Assembly: GCA_003427395.1 (NCBI GenBank)
Contig: BFEA01000662.1
Coordinates: 128,451 to 154,969 of the forward strand
DNA: 26,519 nucleotides
Direction: 5' to 3'
From: Chara braunii
Lineage: Eukaryota; Streptophyta; Charophyceae; Charales; Characeae
The position numbers and the translations under genes were made by a program. The notes under the pieces are model-generated. The model ran no database searches, was not told the origin of the DNA, and worked only from the letters and a program-made list of their open reading frames with translations. The number at the start of each line of letters is the position of its first letter. Position 1 is the first letter of the stretch. Positions 25,023 through 26,519 of this stretch are shown piece by piece.

Positions 25023-25607
25023 AGGAGTGTGAAATGAAGATGAAGGCAAAGGCTGGTCACACTGAGGTAGGATAGTAGGATAGCGGGTGCGCTAGGAGTA
25101 TTGACGTGAGAATGGGATGGGAGGTGGTCTCATATTCCAGGACACCCGCGGCCTACTGCTCCAGGTGATCACTGCGTACTCAGTGACTGGCCTCTACAAC
25201 ACCATGGACTTCGGAAAAAAAAAAAAAAAAAAAAGATGAAGGCAAAGGAGAGGATAAGAAAATGCAAAAAAATCAGTCCGTCCTTGAAGACAGAGAGGGC
25301 ATACATCGTAAGGATGAGGTGAATGAACACACATGGAAGAACTAGGTGAGCATTCTCAGTACAACAATTGCCACGACGGCTGGCATTGAGCATGCCCACC
25401 ATACACTCCCAACAAATGGCATGTCCACTTCACAAATAACTGTAGACCTCTCAATGACATCAGGACTCATAGCGTTAGAACTTTGAAAGAAAGGATTGTT
25501 CACTGCTACGGTACAAACATCATCATCCTAAAAAAAAAAAAAAAAAAAAAACATCATCATCCTCTAGAGGGTCGCCACATGAGTCAGACAAGTTTGATGA
25601 AGGTGAA
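25023..25607. other. Spacer with A runs
   Basis: A runs at 25216-25234 and 25531-25550; the latter is bounded by CATCATCATCCT on both sides (25518 and 25552), a possible 12-bp target duplication around a tiny A-only insert. A plus frame at about 25142-25213 (DTRGLLLQVITAYSVTGLYN) vaguely resembles LINE endonuclease text but is too short to call. Confidence 0.4.
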
Positions 25608-25709
25608 GCTCCCCACCAATAGATGGAGCCTCCAAGGGGTGATAGTGGTGCCTGCTCCTACCAGCATTACTATCACCCGTGAGGGATGTTAAAAAAAAAA
25701 AAAAAAAAA
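25608..25709 (+). mobile_element. LINE tail, subfamily A, 5'-truncated, with hairpin
   Basis: Begins at GCTCCCCACCAATAGATGGA. The hairpin arms are GGTGATAGTGGTG (25638-25650) and CATTACTATCACC (25665-25677), 13 pairs including two G-T wobbles, around C-CTG-CTCCTAC-CAG. Poly(A) 25691-25709. Both arms changed relative to GCTAG...CTAGC (here GATAG...CTATC), which preserves pairing. Confidence 0.8.
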
Positions 25710-25839
25710 GACCATGCATGTGGCCCAAATCCATCCTAAACAATGCCCAATGGGCGCTAATCAGTAGCAATTGCGTCATGCAGATGGTCCTACTGGAACA
25801 AAAATTGTCCAGGTCTACACTCAAAACAGCCGTGATTCA

Positions 25840-25859
25840 CTCTCTTAAGCTTAAGAGAG
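25840..25859. repeat. Perfect 20-bp palindrome
   Basis: CTCTCTTAAGCTTAAGAGAG has no loop. It is too short to assign; it may be a decayed foldback apex. Confidence 0.7.
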
Positions 25860-26016
25860 AGTAAAGGAGCAGACAACGTTGCTGAAGGGTTTTGACAGAT
25901 AAACCTGTTGACTCAGTGTTGAGGACATCTCAACGCCAACAACACCAAAAGGATTGGGAAGACACGCACCGGATTTGCACAGCCCCTGCACAATGATCAC
26001 ACACAAATCAAGTACT

Positions 26017-26165
<149 letters not shown>

Positions 26166-26299
26166 GCAAAGAGGGTTTCTGCAGCTCCTCAATCATGTGG
26201 CACAAAAAAGAGTCAAAGATTGCACAGTCAAGCCCAAGACTGAATGTAACACTCCAAGACGAGTTTCGGCAATCACCAGGAGTCTCAAGTCAGCAACAC

Positions 26300-26519
26300 A
26301 AGGGAAAAACTGGTTACTGAAGAGGCAAGTGCAATCAGACTCGTTCTCAAACACACTTTTCATGCATGTAAACAGCAATGCAGCATACTGGCGACATGCG
26401 CCCACTCAAAACTCAGAGATATGGCTTTCAGATACGAGTTCACTCTCAATTGGCTATGGCGACTTCAGCGCCCAAACATCTCACTGTTCACATACACTGG
26501 ATCACCCTGGATATCCCAC
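26300..26519 (+). pseudogene. Very tentative LINE endonuclease fragment, cut by window edge
   Basis: A plus frame ending at the window edge reads REKLVTEEASAIRLVL, then FRYEFTLNWLWRLQRPN and FTYTGSPWISH. In LINE apurinic-like endonucleases a comparable order is D-x-W-R-x2-x-P...yTW...SRLD. The aspartate and SRID residues cannot be checked because the sequence ends. It could equally be chance. Confidence 0.2.

Noticed and set aside
24551-25060. 169-codon minus-strand frame with FPLLPLTSPY repeats
   Set aside because: It is a direct product of the AAGTRAGGGG decamer array.

Overview
This is a repeat-dominated eukaryotic nuclear window. It has no operons, ribosome-binding sites, CRISPR array or complete gene. 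The strongest hints to its origin are two relics of U6 spliceosomal RNA (15191-15295 and 19915-19950). The second carries the plant-type 3' sequence GGATGACACGCATAAATC. LINE relics also end in an RNase-H-independent, zf-RVT-type C-terminus of the kind common in plants. Together these point to the green lineage. A large, repeat-rich streptophyte (charophyte) alga is my guess, not something the sequence proves.

Layout. 1-71: an assembly scar, a 34-bp copy of 22794-22827 joined to a 38-bp Nextera/Tn5 mate-pair junction adapter. 72-5640: microsatellite, nested foldback elements, two Tourist-like MITEs, an old dispersed repeat, a TTCCAA minisatellite and a 195-bp tandem duplication. 5640-8255: a LINE 3' end of subfamily B, then a 5'-truncated LINE of subfamily A apparently flanked by an 8-bp target duplication, lying within weak minus-strand coding candidates (6333-6893, 8226-8746). 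8750-11600: a third MITE, an AT-rich inverted-repeat element and a block duplicated around two reverse LINE tails. 11870-13088: a second copy of the old repeat, then the one convincing host exon, the last exon of a multi-pass membrane protein (12816-13088). 13100-15190: short tandem repeats and A-rich spacer. 15191-18170: a U6/LINE fusion, a very large GA/CT palindrome, and a LINE C-terminal relic. 18114-22163: further LINE 3' ends, a second U6/LINE-tail fusion, and two more LINE C-termini. 22794-26519: LINE tails, a possible tRNA-derived SINE head, a decamer minisatellite, and a CT/CA/CG/GA composite microsatellite.

The unifying theme is one LINE lineage and its debris. At least fifteen copies or pieces of the same 3' tail occur in both orientations. 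The complete subfamily A tails end in a hairpin just before poly(A). In this hairpin the loop is conserved while the stem arms change in a compensatory way, as expected for an RNA signal read by the element's own reverse transcriptase. The same machinery plausibly made the two U6/LINE chimeras.
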